NCBI RefSeq assembly: GCF_031344075.1
Contig: NZ_JAVJAN010000015.1
Location: 15,792-79,791, forward strand
Direction of reading: 5' to 3'
Source: Clostridium aquiflavi
GTDB taxonomy: Bacteria; Bacillota; Clostridia; Clostridiales; Clostridiaceae
DNA length: 64,000 nucleotides
Shown: piece by piece, positions 8,152-16,544 of the stretch
Position numbering within the stretch: position 1 is the first letter of the stretch
How the letters are laid out: each line of letters begins with the position of its first letter
The notes under the pieces: model-generated
The model's input: the letters and a program-made list of their open reading frames with translations, nothing else
What the model was told of the DNA's origin: nothing
Databases searched by the model: none
Position numbers and translations under genes: made by a program

Positions 8152-10302
8152 ATGTCAATAAAGATAGGTCTTGCAGGTAATCCCAATTGTGGAAAGACAA
8201 CTATGTTTAATGACCTTACAGGATCAACACAATATGTAGGTAACTGGCCAGGGGTAACAGTAGAAAAAAAGGGTGGTAAATTAAAATGGAATAAGGATGT
8301 TGAAATTGTAGATTTACCAGGTATATATTCACTTTCACCGTATACGCTTGAAGAAGTTGTGACACGTGATTTTATGATGAATGATAAACCAGATGTAATA
8401 ATTAATATAATTGATGCATCTAATATTGAAAGAAACTTATATTTAACTACTCAAATTTTAGAACTTGGAATTCCAACAGTTTTAGCACTTAATATGATGG
8501 ACATTGTTGAAAAAAATGGTGACAAGTTAAAGATAGAAAAGCTTTCAGAACTATTAGGCTGTCCAATTGTTGAAACTTCAGCTATAAAAGGAAAAGGTAT
8601 TAAAGAAGTTGTTGAAAAAGCAATTGAACTTTCAAAAAAAGAAAATGCTAATAACTTTAAGCTAGAGCTATCACAAGAAGTAGAAAGTTCTATAAAAGAT
8701 ATTGAACAAGCTTTAGATAACAGCAGTTTTAAGAATGAAATAGATACTAGATGGTTGTCTATTAAACTTTTTGAGCGTGATAAAAATATTTTAAGTAATA
8801 ATAAATTTTCGAAAAATGTGTTAGATAAAGTAGAAGAAATAATAAATAAATGTGAAAATGAACTTGATGATGATAGTGAAAGTATAATTACGGGAGAACG
8901 TTATGATTTTATTGGAAAAGTAGTTTCTAAAGCAGTAAGAAAGAATAATAAAAATGATGAAACTACATCAGACAAAATTGATAAGATTGTAACAAACCGT
9001 TTTTTAGCGCTTCCTATTTTTGCATTAATTATGTGGGGAGTATATTACATAGCTGTAAGTTCACTTGGAACTATAGCTACAGATTGGACAAATGATACAT
9101 TATTTGGAGAAATTATAAGTGGAAATGTTTCAACTTGGCTTGAAGGGTTAGGCGTAGCAGAATGGTTACAAGGATTAGTAGTTGATGGTTTAATTGGTGG
9201 AGTAGGAGCAGTATTAGGATTCGTACCTCAAATTATGATATTATTCTTCCTATTATCAATACTTGAAGATTGTGGGTATATGTCACGTGTTGCGTTTATA
9301 ATGGATAGAATATTCCGTAAGTTTGGACTTTCAGGAAAATCATTTATACCTATGCTTATCAGTTCAGGTTGTGGAGTTCCAGGAATTATGGCAACTCGTA
9401 CTATGGAAAATGATAGAGATAGAAAAATGACAATTATGTTAACTACATTTATTCCATGTGGTGCTAAGGTTCCTATAATAGCATTGCTTGCAGGAGCAAT
9501 ATTTGGTGGAGCATCATGGGTAGCACCATCAGTATATTTTTTAGGAATTATAATGATAATTATTTGTGGAATTCTTTTAAAGAAGACTAAACTATTTCAA
9601 GGAGAGCCAGCTCCATTTGTTATGGAACTTCCACAATATCATATACCAAGTTTAAAAGGCGTTCTTATGCATATGTGGGATAGAGGAAAGGCATTTATTA
9701 TAAAAGCTGGTACAATTATATTTGTTGCTTGTGGAGCAATTTGGTTTATGCAATCATTTAATTGGTCATTAGAAATGGTAGATGCTGGTGACAGTATACT
9801 AGCAAGTATAGGAAATGTTTTTGCACCAATTTTTGCACCATTAGGTTTTGGTAATTGGCAGTCTGCGGTTGCAACAATCACTGGACTTGTAGCAAAAGAA
9901 AATGTTGTAGCAACATTTGGTATACTGTTTGGTATTGCAGAAGCAACAGAAGAAGATCCAACACTTCTTATGAATGTAGCAGGAATGTTTACAGCAGTAA
10001 GTGCATTTTCATTCATAGCATTTAATATGCTTTGTGCTCCTTGTTTTGCAGCAATAGGTGCAATAAAAAGAGAAATGGGTTCATGGAAATGGACTTGGAT
10101 TACATTAGGATTCCAAACAGGTACAGCATATCTTGTTGCATTATTAATAAATCAAGTTGGTAATGCTTTATTCTATGGTGGAAATATAATAGGCGCACTT
10201 ATATCTATCGCTATAGTAGTAGCAATAATAGCTGGAATTCTATTATCAAATAAAAAATCAGTAAATATAAATAGTAATGTTAAATTAAGTTATATAAAAT
10301 AG
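8152..10302 (+). CDS. feoB: Ferrous iron transport protein B
   Basis: A 716-residue membrane iron(II) permease. The N-terminal G domain has G1 GNPNCGKTT (residues 9-17), G3 DLPGIYSL and G4 NMMD, followed by the GDI helices to about residue 270. The C-terminal half holds the gate regions with MSRVAFIMDRIFRKFGLSGKS and SGCGVPGIMATRT and ends in several transmembrane helices. It imports Fe2+ coupled to GTP hydrolysis. GGGGG precedes the ATG. Full length, no defect seen; the Cys-rich partner follows 70 bp later. Confidence 0.96.
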   Translation: MSIKIGLAGNPNCGKTTMFNDLTGSTQYVGNWPGVTVEKKGGKLKWNKDVEIVDLPGIYSLSPYTLEEVVTRDFMMNDKPDVIINIIDASNIERNLYLTTQILELGIPTVLALNMMDIVEKNGDKLKIEKLSELLGCPIVETSAIKGKGIKEVVEKAIELSKKENANNFKLELSQEVESSIKDIEQALDNSSFKNEIDTRWLSIKLFERDKNILSNNKFSKNVLDKVEEIINKCENELDDDSESIITGERYDFIGKVVSKAVRKNNKNDETTSDKIDKIVTNRFLALPIFALIMWGVYYIAVSSLGTIATDWTNDTLFGEIISGNVSTWLEGLGVAEWLQGLVVDGLIGGVGAVLGFVPQIMILFFLLSILEDCGYMSRVAFIMDRIFRKFGLSGKSFIPMLISSGCGVPGIMATRTMENDRDRKMTIMLTTFIPCGAKVPIIALLAGAIFGGASWVAPSVYFLGIIMIIICGILLKKTKLFQGEPAPFVMELPQYHIPSLKGVLMHMWDRGKAFIIKAGTIIFVACGAIWFMQSFNWSLEMVDAGDSILASIGNVFAPIFAPLGFGNWQSAVATITGLVAKENVVATFGILFGIAEATEEDPTLLMNVAGMFTAVSAFSFIAFNMLCAPCFAAIGAIKREMGSWKWTWITLGFQTGTAYLVALLINQVGNALFYGGNIIGALISIAIVVAIIAGILLSNKKSVNINSNVKLSYIK

Positions 10303-10372
10303 TATGTTAAATATTAGTAGGTAATTATTTAAAATTATCTACTAATAAATTTTATAAGGGGTGGTGATACTT

Positions 10373-10546
10373 ATGTTAGCTACAATAATAATAGCTAGTA
10401 TTATATTTTTCATGATGGGATTAGTAGTGTTCAAAAGAGTAAAGAAAGCTAAAAATGGAGAAGGCGGTTGTGGTTGTGGGTGTTCTGGGTGTTCATCAGC
10501 AGCAATTTGTCATGGAAAAGATAATCAAGGAATAACTTTAAAATAA
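10373..10546 (+). CDS. FeoB-associated Cys-rich membrane protein
   Basis: A 57-residue protein with one N-terminal membrane helix (ATIIIASIIFFMMGLVVF), a short basic linker and a GGCGCGCSGCSSAAIC cysteine cluster at the C-terminus. This is the architecture of the small proteins found after feoB in Firmicutes, thought to help deliver or sense iron. I start at ATG 10373 because GGGGTGG is correctly spaced; the GTG at 10361 overlaps that site. It ends the feo operon and is followed by a strong terminator. Confidence 0.85.
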   Translation: MLATIIIASIIFFMMGLVVFKRVKKAKNGEGGCGCGCSGCSSAAICHGKDNQGITLK

Positions 10547-10557
10547 TATTAATATAA

Positions 10558-10601
10558 AAAATAAGCTATAAGTATAAAAAAGTATACTTATAGCTTATTT
10601 T
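10558..10601. terminator. Terminator of the feo operon
   Basis: Perfect 19-bp stem: AAAATAAGCTATAAGTATA (10558-10576) with its complement at 10583-10601, then T-rich sequence. Confidence 0.88.
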
Positions 10602-10657
10602 AAATTTAGCCTATGTTTTAAGTGTATTAACACTTTAGTAAAACATAGGCTAAATTT
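10602..10657. repeat. Perfect 19-bp hairpin resembling minimal repeat B ends
   Basis: AAATTTAGCCTATGTTTTA (10602-10620) is exactly complementary to 10639-10657. The CCTATGTTTTA ends resemble the GGCTATGTTTTA ends of repeat family B and the centre has a GTGTTAATACAC-like pairing. It lies between convergent genes and can act as a second, bidirectional terminator, particularly for the HNH gene. Confidence 0.6.
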
Positions 10658-10674
10658 TTATGAGAATAATAGAA

Positions 10675-11340
10675 TTAAATGCTTGCTGTTTCTAAATTGC
10701 TTCTTCTATTATCTAATGGATTAAGATTAATATGATGAACTGTTTGGTTTTCATCAGGATTCATAAGTACCCTATCTAAATGTATTCTACCATTAGGTGT
10801 ATTTGCAATAACACATAAATTATCATAATTTTTGTGAAGCACCCAAGTATATGTATCAGTTACTACTTTTCTTAAATCTTCTTTAGATATTAATGCTTTA
10901 TTTTGTACCTTACCATATTTATCTCTTAAAAGTATAGCTATAGTATCATCATTAACCACTTCATAATCATTTCTTATGTTACGTTCAACTATTTCTAAAT
11001 TAGATCTTCTATTATCTAAAGTATCTCCATTAATATGTCTAATAGGAGTCTTTGGATTAGTATCTAAAATTATAGATTGTAAACTTTGCTTTAGTGGTTT
11101 AGACTTTTTATTCATTTTAGTTAAGCTTATATTTTGTACTATATAGCTATTAAGATCTTTGTTCCATTCAGCGAACCAATTACCTAGTTCTTTAACTTTA
11201 TTAAGATCTTCAACATCTATTTTAGTTGTAAGTTCTTCACCATTTTTCTTTAAAATTGTAATAAAAGCAATTTTGTTATTAATTTCATAGTTATTTTCTA
11301 CATTTTTATAATTTGTTTTTATAATGAACACCTCTTTCAA
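10675..11340 (-). CDS. Tandem HNH-like (homing-endonuclease type) protein
   Basis: The 221-residue protein is an internal duplication. Each half has a beta-rich lead (ITILKKNGEELTTKIDVEDLNKV; IAILLRDKYGKVQNKALISKEDL), a W-containing middle, and an HNH-like end: RHINGDTLDNRRSNLE at residues 101-116 and HHINLNPLDNRRSNLE at 202-217. Free-standing phage and intron HNH endonucleases carry one such unit; two in a row is unusual. H102/N110 and H203/N211 would be the metal-site residues. GAGGTG precedes the start. No intron or phage gene is adjacent, so it may be a domesticated DNA-binding or nicking protein. Function not established. Confidence 0.65.
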   Translation of the reverse strand: MKEVFIIKTNYKNVENNYEINNKIAFITILKKNGEELTTKIDVEDLNKVKELGNWFAEWNKDLNSYIVQNISLTKMNKKSKPLKQSLQSIILDTNPKTPIRHINGDTLDNRRSNLEIVERNIRNDYEVVNDDTIAILLRDKYGKVQNKALISKEDLRKVVTDTYTWVLHKNYDNLCVIANTPNGRIHLDRVLMNPDENQTVHHINLNPLDNRRSNLETASI

Positions 11341-11414
11341 TCTTACATGACAATAACAAGTATAACAGAGTAAGGTGCAAATACAAGATGTGTATTAAAG
11401 AAATTAAATAAAAA

Positions 11415-11459
11415 TAAAAACTTTTAAATTCAGCATATAAATGAATTCAAAAGTTTTTA
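11415..11459 (-). terminator. Terminator of the DUF1540 gene
   Basis: TAAAAACTTTTAAATTC (11415-11431) pairs with GAATTCAAAAGTTTTTA (11443-11459); on the minus strand it is followed by a T-rich run. Confidence 0.8.
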
Positions 11460-11475
11460 ATTTGATTAGAATAGT

Positions 11476-11802
11476 TTATTTAGCTTCAAAACTTTGGCAA
11501 TTAGTTTCTATATACATGTTTGGATTTGCTCCACTAACATTTATTGATGAAAGATCACAAAGGTTATTGCAATTGTGAGTACAAGTTTTAACAGTACAAA
11601 CTAGACAATCACATTCACCAGAACTATTTGAATTATTAGTTAAATCACTATAATTTTTTTTATCTAAAAAAGATCCGCAGCAAGTATCACAATCTTTTTG
11701 TGCAGAATCTCCACCTATATCAACACGATTAGCGTAACAAACACCAGAACAGTTATGAGAACAATTATTTACGTCACAATTAATTTTTTGCATTAAAGAC
11801 AC
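11476..11802 (-). CDS. Protein with two DUF1540 cysteine-rich domains
   Basis: The 108-residue protein has two copies of the DUF1540 pattern: INCDVNNCSHNCSGVCYAN with a trailing CDTCCGSF, and CTVKTCTHNCNNLCDLSSI with a trailing NCQSF. The CX4CXHNC spacing is that of small, presumably metal-binding domains common in clostridia. No signal peptide. Function is unknown; the arrangement next to a rubrerythrin gene on the same strand (73 bp gap) makes a redox or metal role possible but this is inference. Confidence 0.85.
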   Translation of the reverse strand: MSLMQKINCDVNNCSHNCSGVCYANRVDIGGDSAQKDCDTCCGSFLDKKNYSDLTNNSNSSGECDCLVCTVKTCTHNCNNLCDLSSINVSGANPNMYIETNCQSFEAK

Positions 11803-11875
11803 TCCTCTTAAAATAAAATTTTATATTTATGCTATGTTTTAGTATTATATTTAAAATAATTTTAGATAGATATTT

Positions 11876-12418
11876 CTACTTAAAATATCTATCTAGTAGT
11901 CCCTTGAATGCTCTACCATGTCTAGCTTCATCTTTACACATTTCATGAACTGTATCATGTATAGCATCTAAATTCTCCTTTTTTGCTAATGTAGCTAATT
12001 TCTTTTTACCATCACAAGCACCAAATTCAGCTTCAACTCTAGCTTTTAAATTAGCTTTTGTATCAGGAACTACTACTTCACCTAAAATTTCAGCGAATTT
12101 AGCAGCATGTTCTGCTTCTTCAAATGCAATTCTTTTATATGCTTCTGCAACTTCAGGATAACCTTCTCTATCAGCTTGACGAGACATAGCTAAATACATT
12201 CCAACTTCAGTACATTCTCCTGTAAAGTTAGCTCTTAAGTCTTCTATAAGTTCACTAGGGATGCCGCTTGCTATTCCTATTTTATGCTCATCAGCCCAAG
12301 CCATATCATCCTTCATTTCAATAAATTTATCTGCACCTACTTTACAAACAGGGCAAATTTCAGGTGGGGTATCTCCTTCATGAATATAACCACATACTGT
12401 ACAAACAAACTTTTTCAT
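11876..12418 (-). CDS. Reverse rubrerythrin (N-terminal rubredoxin domain)
   Basis: The 180-residue protein has a rubredoxin-like Fe(SCys)4 site first (C6, C9, C22, C25) and a ferritin-like di-iron domain after it, with glutamates in ANFTGECTEVGMY, AFEEAEHAAKF and CKDEARHGRAF. Classical rubrerythrin has the opposite order, so this is the reverse type of clostridia, an NADH-dependent peroxide/oxygen reductase in the cytoplasm. GGAGG precedes the ATG. An inverted repeat flanks the putative -10 upstream, suggesting a dedicated repressor, perhaps PerR. Confidence 0.92.
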   Translation of the reverse strand: MKKFVCTVCGYIHEGDTPPEICPVCKVGADKFIEMKDDMAWADEHKIGIASGIPSELIEDLRANFTGECTEVGMYLAMSRQADREGYPEVAEAYKRIAFEEAEHAAKFAEILGEVVVPDTKANLKARVEAEFGACDGKKKLATLAKKENLDAIHDTVHEMCKDEARHGRAFKGLLDRYFK

Positions 12419-12457
12419 TATATGTTCCTCCTAAAATTTATTCATTCTAAAATAAGG

Positions 12458-12500
12458 AAAATTTATACTGAATTTCATATTATAATTTAGTATAAATTTT
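12458..12500 (-). promoter_or_regulatory. Inverted repeat at the reverse rubrerythrin promoter
   Basis: AAAATTTATACT (12458-12469) and AGTATAAATTTT (12489-12500) are exact complements 19 bp apart and flank a minus-strand TATAAT. The half-site resembles but does not match the PerR box TTATAATNATTATAA. Operator role is inferred. Between here and nadA I see only a TGTATATACA palindrome (12696-12705) near the probable nadA promoter. Confidence 0.5.
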
Positions 12501-12736
12501 AATCTAAATTAGAATTTAAATTTGTAAATTCAACGTAATCTATTTAAAGTACGTTTTAACCTATTATTAGCACACAATAAAAGTATTCCCTCAAAAAACA
12601 AAAATATTTATTTATTATATTAATTCTGTTTATTATAATTTGGATTATTTATATATTGAAGATAAAAAATGGTGGTGATATAATCATTACATAAGTGTAT
12701 ATACAGATGTAAAATAAAATTGAAAGTGGTGTAACT

Positions 12737-13648
12737 ATGTCTATAGATTTAATAGATAAAATATTAAAGTTAAAAAATGAAAAAAATGCAATAATATTAG
12801 CTCATTATTATCAGCCAGATATAATACAAGAATTAGCAGACTATGTTGGAGATTCGTATTATTTAAGTAAGATAGCTAGAAGTTGTAAAGAAGAGGTAAT
12901 AGTGTTTTGTGGAGTTAAATTTATGGGAGAAAGTGCAAAGATATTATCTCCTAACAAAAAAGTATTAATGCCATGTATTGATGCAGGTTGTTTAATGGCA
13001 GATATGGCAAAAGAAAAAGAATTATTAACTTTAAAAGAAAAATATCCTAATGCTTATGTAGTATGTTATATAAATTCTACATATAAAGTTAAAGCATGTA
13101 GTGATGTTTCAGTTACCTCTTCAAGTGCATTAAAAATAATAAAGAATGTGCCTAATAAACAAATAATATTTTTACCAGATAAAAATTTAGGTCAATATAT
13201 ATCAGAATTTTTTAAAGAGAAGGATTTTATATTATGGGATGGATTCTGTCCATGTCACAATAAAATTTTAAAAGAAGATATATTAATGTTAAAGGAACAA
13301 TATACGGAAGCAAAAATATTAGTTCATCCAGAATGTACAAAGGAAATAAGAGGTTTAGGAGATTATATCGGAAGTACAAGTGAAATAATAAATTACGCAA
13401 CGGAGGATAAAGGCAGTGAATTTATTATTTGTACCGAAGAAGGGATTTTGTATGAATTAAAAAATAAAAATCCTAATAAAAAGTTTTATATTCCAGGAAA
13501 AAGTATATGCTGTGGGAATATGAAGAAGACAAGCTTAGAAAATTTATATTATACTTTGCTAAATATGAAAAATGAAATAACACTAGATGAAGATATTAGA
13601 AAGAGAGCATTAGTTTCATTAGAAAATATGCATAAGTTAGGGGAGTAA
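12737..13648 (+). CDS. nadA: Quinolinate synthase
   Basis: The 303-residue [4Fe-4S] enzyme condenses iminoaspartate with dihydroxyacetone phosphate to quinolinate. Visible signatures are LAHYYQPDII near residue 22, CIDAGCLMADM (cluster ligand C85), TSSSAL, WDGFCPCHNKI (second ligand region), VHPECTKE and PGKSICCGNMK (third ligand region). Length fits the short Bacillus/archaeal-type enzyme. It heads nadA-nadB-nadC and is separated from nadB by 5 bp. The start follows GTGGTG. Confidence 0.95.
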   Translation: MSIDLIDKILKLKNEKNAIILAHYYQPDIIQELADYVGDSYYLSKIARSCKEEVIVFCGVKFMGESAKILSPNKKVLMPCIDAGCLMADMAKEKELLTLKEKYPNAYVVCYINSTYKVKACSDVSVTSSSALKIIKNVPNKQIIFLPDKNLGQYISEFFKEKDFILWDGFCPCHNKILKEDILMLKEQYTEAKILVHPECTKEIRGLGDYIGSTSEIINYATEDKGSEFIICTEEGILYELKNKNPNKKFYIPGKSICCGNMKKTSLENLYYTLLNMKNEITLDEDIRKRALVSLENMHKLGE

Positions 13649-13653
13649 TAAAT

Positions 13654-14967
13654 ATGGTTAGAAATAAATTTGTAGATGTTTTAGTAATAGGTTCAGGCGT
13701 ATCAGGACTATACTGTGCATTAAATTTAAACGAAAACTTAAATGTTTTAGTAGTATGCAAATCTAGTGTTACATGTACGAATACTTATTTGGCACAAGGA
13801 GGTATATCTACATCAATAAGTAAAGAGGACATACCTATTTTTATAGAAGACACTTTAAAAGCTGGACAATACAAAAATGATTTAAAAGCAGTAGAGGTTT
13901 TAGCTAATGAATCAATGAGTAATATAAAAAATTTAATATCTCTTGGTGTAAATTTTGATAAGAACGATGATGGAACTTTAAATTATACTAAAGAAGGAGC
14001 ACATTCAGTAAATAGAATTGTTCACACAAAAGATAACACTGGTGAAAATGTAGCAAAAGTACTTATTGAACAAGCAAAAGAAAAAGAAAATATAATGATT
14101 TATGAAAATACTTATTTTGTTGACATTATAGAAAATGAAAATAAATGTATTGGTGGAATATTATTAAAAGATAATGATCAAATAAATGTTTATGCTAAAA
14201 ATGTAGTATTAGCCACTGGAGGAATAGGTGGATTATTTAGTGATTCAACAAACCAAAGAATATTAAAAGGTGACTCATTAGCTATTGCTAAGAAGCATGA
14301 TATAAAAGTGAAGGATATTAATTATATTCAAATTCACCCAACAGTATTTTATGACGAAGGTAATTTTGAGAGAAGATTTCTTATATCAGAGTCTTTAAGG
14401 GGAGAAGGAGGAAAACTTTTAAATATTAATGGTGAAAGATTTATTAATGAACTTTTGCCAAGAGATGTGGTTTCTAAAGCTGTGTATGAAGAAATGAAAA
14501 AAACAGACAGTGAATACGTATATTTAGATATAACATTTTTAGATAAAGATTATATTATGAATAGATTTTCATCAATATATAAAGAATGTCTAAAAAGAGG
14601 AACTGATATAACTAAAGACTATATTAAAGTTTCACCAGCACAACATTTTTTTATGGGAGGAGTAGAAGTGGATATTAATGCAGTAACTTCAATGAAAAAT
14701 TTATATGCTGTTGGAGAGACAAGTTGCACTGGAATTCATGGAGCTAATCGCCTTGCAAGCAATTCACTATTAGAGGGACTTGTATTTTCAAAAAGGTGTG
14801 CAAATTTGATTAATTCAACAGAAAAATATATCAATTCTAATATTATATCAGTAAAAAATATAAATAAATCAATAGAAGAATTAAGTGAAGAAAAAGAACA
14901 GATAGTTAAAGAATTGCTTGTTTTAAATGGGGGAATGGTAACAAATGAATTATTTAGTTGTAGATAA
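13654..14967 (+). CDS. nadB: L-aspartate oxidase
   Basis: The 437-residue flavoprotein oxidises L-aspartate to iminoaspartate, feeding NadA. FAD motif VIGSGVSGLYCA is at residues 11-22; the succinate dehydrogenase-like signatures TYLAQGGIST, RRFLISESLRGEGG and the active-site ERF-type loop are present, as is GIHGANRLASNSLLEGLVF near the end. It is about 100 residues shorter than the E. coli enzyme because the C-terminal helical region is mostly absent, as in other clostridial versions I recall. It overlaps nadC by 23 bp. Confidence 0.94.
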   Translation: MVRNKFVDVLVIGSGVSGLYCALNLNENLNVLVVCKSSVTCTNTYLAQGGISTSISKEDIPIFIEDTLKAGQYKNDLKAVEVLANESMSNIKNLISLGVNFDKNDDGTLNYTKEGAHSVNRIVHTKDNTGENVAKVLIEQAKEKENIMIYENTYFVDIIENENKCIGGILLKDNDQINVYAKNVVLATGGIGGLFSDSTNQRILKGDSLAIAKKHDIKVKDINYIQIHPTVFYDEGNFERRFLISESLRGEGGKLLNINGERFINELLPRDVVSKAVYEEMKKTDSEYVYLDITFLDKDYIMNRFSSIYKECLKRGTDITKDYIKVSPAQHFFMGGVEVDINAVTSMKNLYAVGETSCTGIHGANRLASNSLLEGLVFSKRCANLINSTEKYINSNIISVKNINKSIEELSEEKEQIVKELLVLNGGMVTNELFSCR

Positions 14968-15784
14968 AATAATAAAAGAAGCATTATTAGAGGATATTCC
15001 AAATGAAGATATAACAACAAATTCAATAATAAAAGAAAGTAGCATATGCACAGTAGACCTATTATGTAAAGAGGAGGGAATACTTTCAGGATTAGAAGTA
15101 TTTAAAAGAGTATTTGATATTTTAGGAAATGTTCAGATTGGATTTAATAAAAAAGATGGTGATAAAATATGTCCTGGTGAAAAAATTGCTTTATTGAAAG
15201 GTGATACACGTAATGTATTATTAGGCGAAAGAGTAGCATTAAATTTACTACAAAGAATGAGTGGTATAGCAACTCTTACAAATAAATTTGTTAACAAAAT
15301 AGAGCATACAAGGGCTAAGTTATTAGATACTAGAAAGACAACTCCTAATTTAAGAATTTTAGAAAAGTATTCAGTAAAAATTGGTGGGGGAGATAACCAT
15401 AGGTTTAATTTATCTGATGGAATTATGCTTAAAGATAATCATATAAGTGCAGCTGGTGGAATAAAAAAGGCAGTTGAGATGTGTAAAAAGAATTCATCAT
15501 TTGTTAGAAAAATAGAAGTGGAGGCAGAAACATTAGATATGGTTAATGAAGCATTAGAAGCTAAAGTGGATATAATAATGCTTGATAATATGAATTTGAA
15601 AACAGCAAAGGAAGCAGTAAGAATAATTAATAATAGGGTTTTAATAGAATTTTCAGGTAATGTAAATATAGATAACATAAAAGAAATAGCAGAAATAGGA
15701 GTTGACTATATATCAGTGGGGGCGTTAACTCATTCAGCTAAAATATTAGACTTAAGTATGAAAAATTTAAGTATTCTAGATTAA
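14945..15784 (+). CDS. nadC: Nicotinate-nucleotide pyrophosphorylase (quinolinate phosphoribosyltransferase)
   Basis: The 279-residue enzyme converts quinolinate and PRPP to nicotinate mononucleotide, completing de novo NAD synthesis. Signatures: LLQRMSGIATLT, LLDTRKTTPNLRILEKYSV, GGGDNHRFNLSDGIMLKDNHI, and EVEAETLDMVNEAL. It starts inside nadB with GGGGGAATGG as ribosome site, so translation is coupled. Full length. Confidence 0.96.
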   Translation: MNYLVVDKIIKEALLEDIPNEDITTNSIIKESSICTVDLLCKEEGILSGLEVFKRVFDILGNVQIGFNKKDGDKICPGEKIALLKGDTRNVLLGERVALNLLQRMSGIATLTNKFVNKIEHTRAKLLDTRKTTPNLRILEKYSVKIGGGDNHRFNLSDGIMLKDNHISAAGGIKKAVEMCKKNSSFVRKIEVEAETLDMVNEALEAKVDIIMLDNMNLKTAKEAVRIINNRVLIEFSGNVNIDNIKEIAEIGVDYISVGALTHSAKILDLSMKNLSILD

Positions 15785-15790
15785 AATAAA

Positions 15791-15855
15791 ATTGATATTA
15801 TAAATGTAAGCTTAATTACTATAAATTAAATCTTACATTATAATATCAATTTTTG
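15791..15855 (+). terminator. Terminator of nadABC
   Basis: ATTGATATTATAAATGTAAG (15791-15810) pairs with 15832-15850, followed by TTTTT. Confidence 0.85.
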
Positions 15856-16015
15856 ATTTAAGACCTATCAACTTAGCAGAAAATTTATATATTCATAAAT
15901 TAAACAAGATTCTGTTTTAGTAAATTATATAAGCAAGTTAAAGACATAGAATTTTAATAGAAATTTTATATTATAAACAATTAAAAAATAAATTTTAAAT
16001 TTTTCTAATAAAGTA

Positions 16016-16070
16016 TTGACAATAGTACAAAATAGAGATATTATAATATTGTAAATGAGAATCAATCTCA
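16016..16070 (+). promoter_or_regulatory. Sigma-A promoter with Fur-type box, no coding gene behind it
   Basis: TTGACA (16016-16021), 17 bp, TATTAT (16039-16044). TGAGAATCAATCTCA (16056-16070), 12 of 14 to the Fur palindrome, sits at the expected start of transcription and would block it when iron is plentiful. Confidence 0.65.
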
Positions 16071-16368
16071 AAGCAAACATAACTCATTCAATGACAAATG
16101 AGACAAATTATTGCTATACACAATAAAAATTTTACCAAAGCAAAGATTTTATGAAGTGTACTATGAAAAAATAAATTAGCAAGTATTGAAAGCACACACT
16201 CAAAATACTAATTTACTAAATAAATAATTGCGTGACCTTATTATTTAGTTTGGATTTTTTCTGTTCTCCCTAAGAAAAAGTACATTTCATCAAATTATAT
16301 ATTATAATTAATCATACGTATTAAAATAGAAACTGCTGATAAAATTGTTATCAGCAGTTTTTATTTTA
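16051..16368 (+). ncRNA. Candidate Fur-regulated structured small RNA
   Basis: Between a good promoter and a strong terminator lie about 310 nt with no credible reading frame (the best, 11 codons, has no ribosome site). Visible helices: CTCATT...AATGAG (16082-16101); a long-range stem ATGAAGTGTACT (16151-16162) with AGTACATTTCAT (16279-16290); inside it AAATTAG..AGTATT pairing with AATACTAATTT, and CTAAATAA with TTATTTAG. CTGTTCTCCC (16261-16270) is an unpaired C-rich stretch just before the closing strand, complementary to Shine-Dalgarno-like GGGAGAA. This is the design of iron-sparing sRNAs such as RyhB/FsrA. A 6S-like RNA is the main alternative. Processing is unknown. Confidence 0.55.
16330..16368 (+). 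terminator. Terminator of the candidate sRNA
   Basis: AACTGCTGATAA / TTATCAGCAGTT (12-bp perfect stem, 5-nt loop, 16331-16359) followed by TTTTTATTTT. The remaining 16369-16544 is AT-rich with nothing else seen. Confidence 0.88.
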
Positions 16369-16544
16369 TCCATATTTTGAATAAATGTTTATATATTATT
16401 TAACATTAAATTTTAAAGAACTAAAAGTAATATGTTATTATAGTTAATGGAAAGAATTTTATATGAATAAGTTATTGAAGCAAAGTTTTAAAAAATATAT
16501 AAATTATATATAGAACTTTATTTAATTAAGAAAGTGAGGAAATC

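Noticed and set aside
9639..10016. 125-codon frame antisense to feoB
   Set aside because: Lies wholly inside feoB and has no ribosome site or recognisable domain.
10602..10657. CRISPR-like or tracrRNA sequence suggested by the CTATGTTTTA motif
   Set aside because: No regularly spaced repeats, no cas genes, and the sequence is a simple hairpin.
12660..12736. NiaR operator at the TGTATATACA palindrome before nadA
   Set aside because: I cannot match it to a NiaR consensus with confidence and no niaR gene is in the window.
13654..14967. Truncated nadB pseudogene (short relative to E. coli)
   Set aside because: All active-site and FAD motifs are present, the frame is intact and coupled to nadC; short NadB is usual in clostridia.
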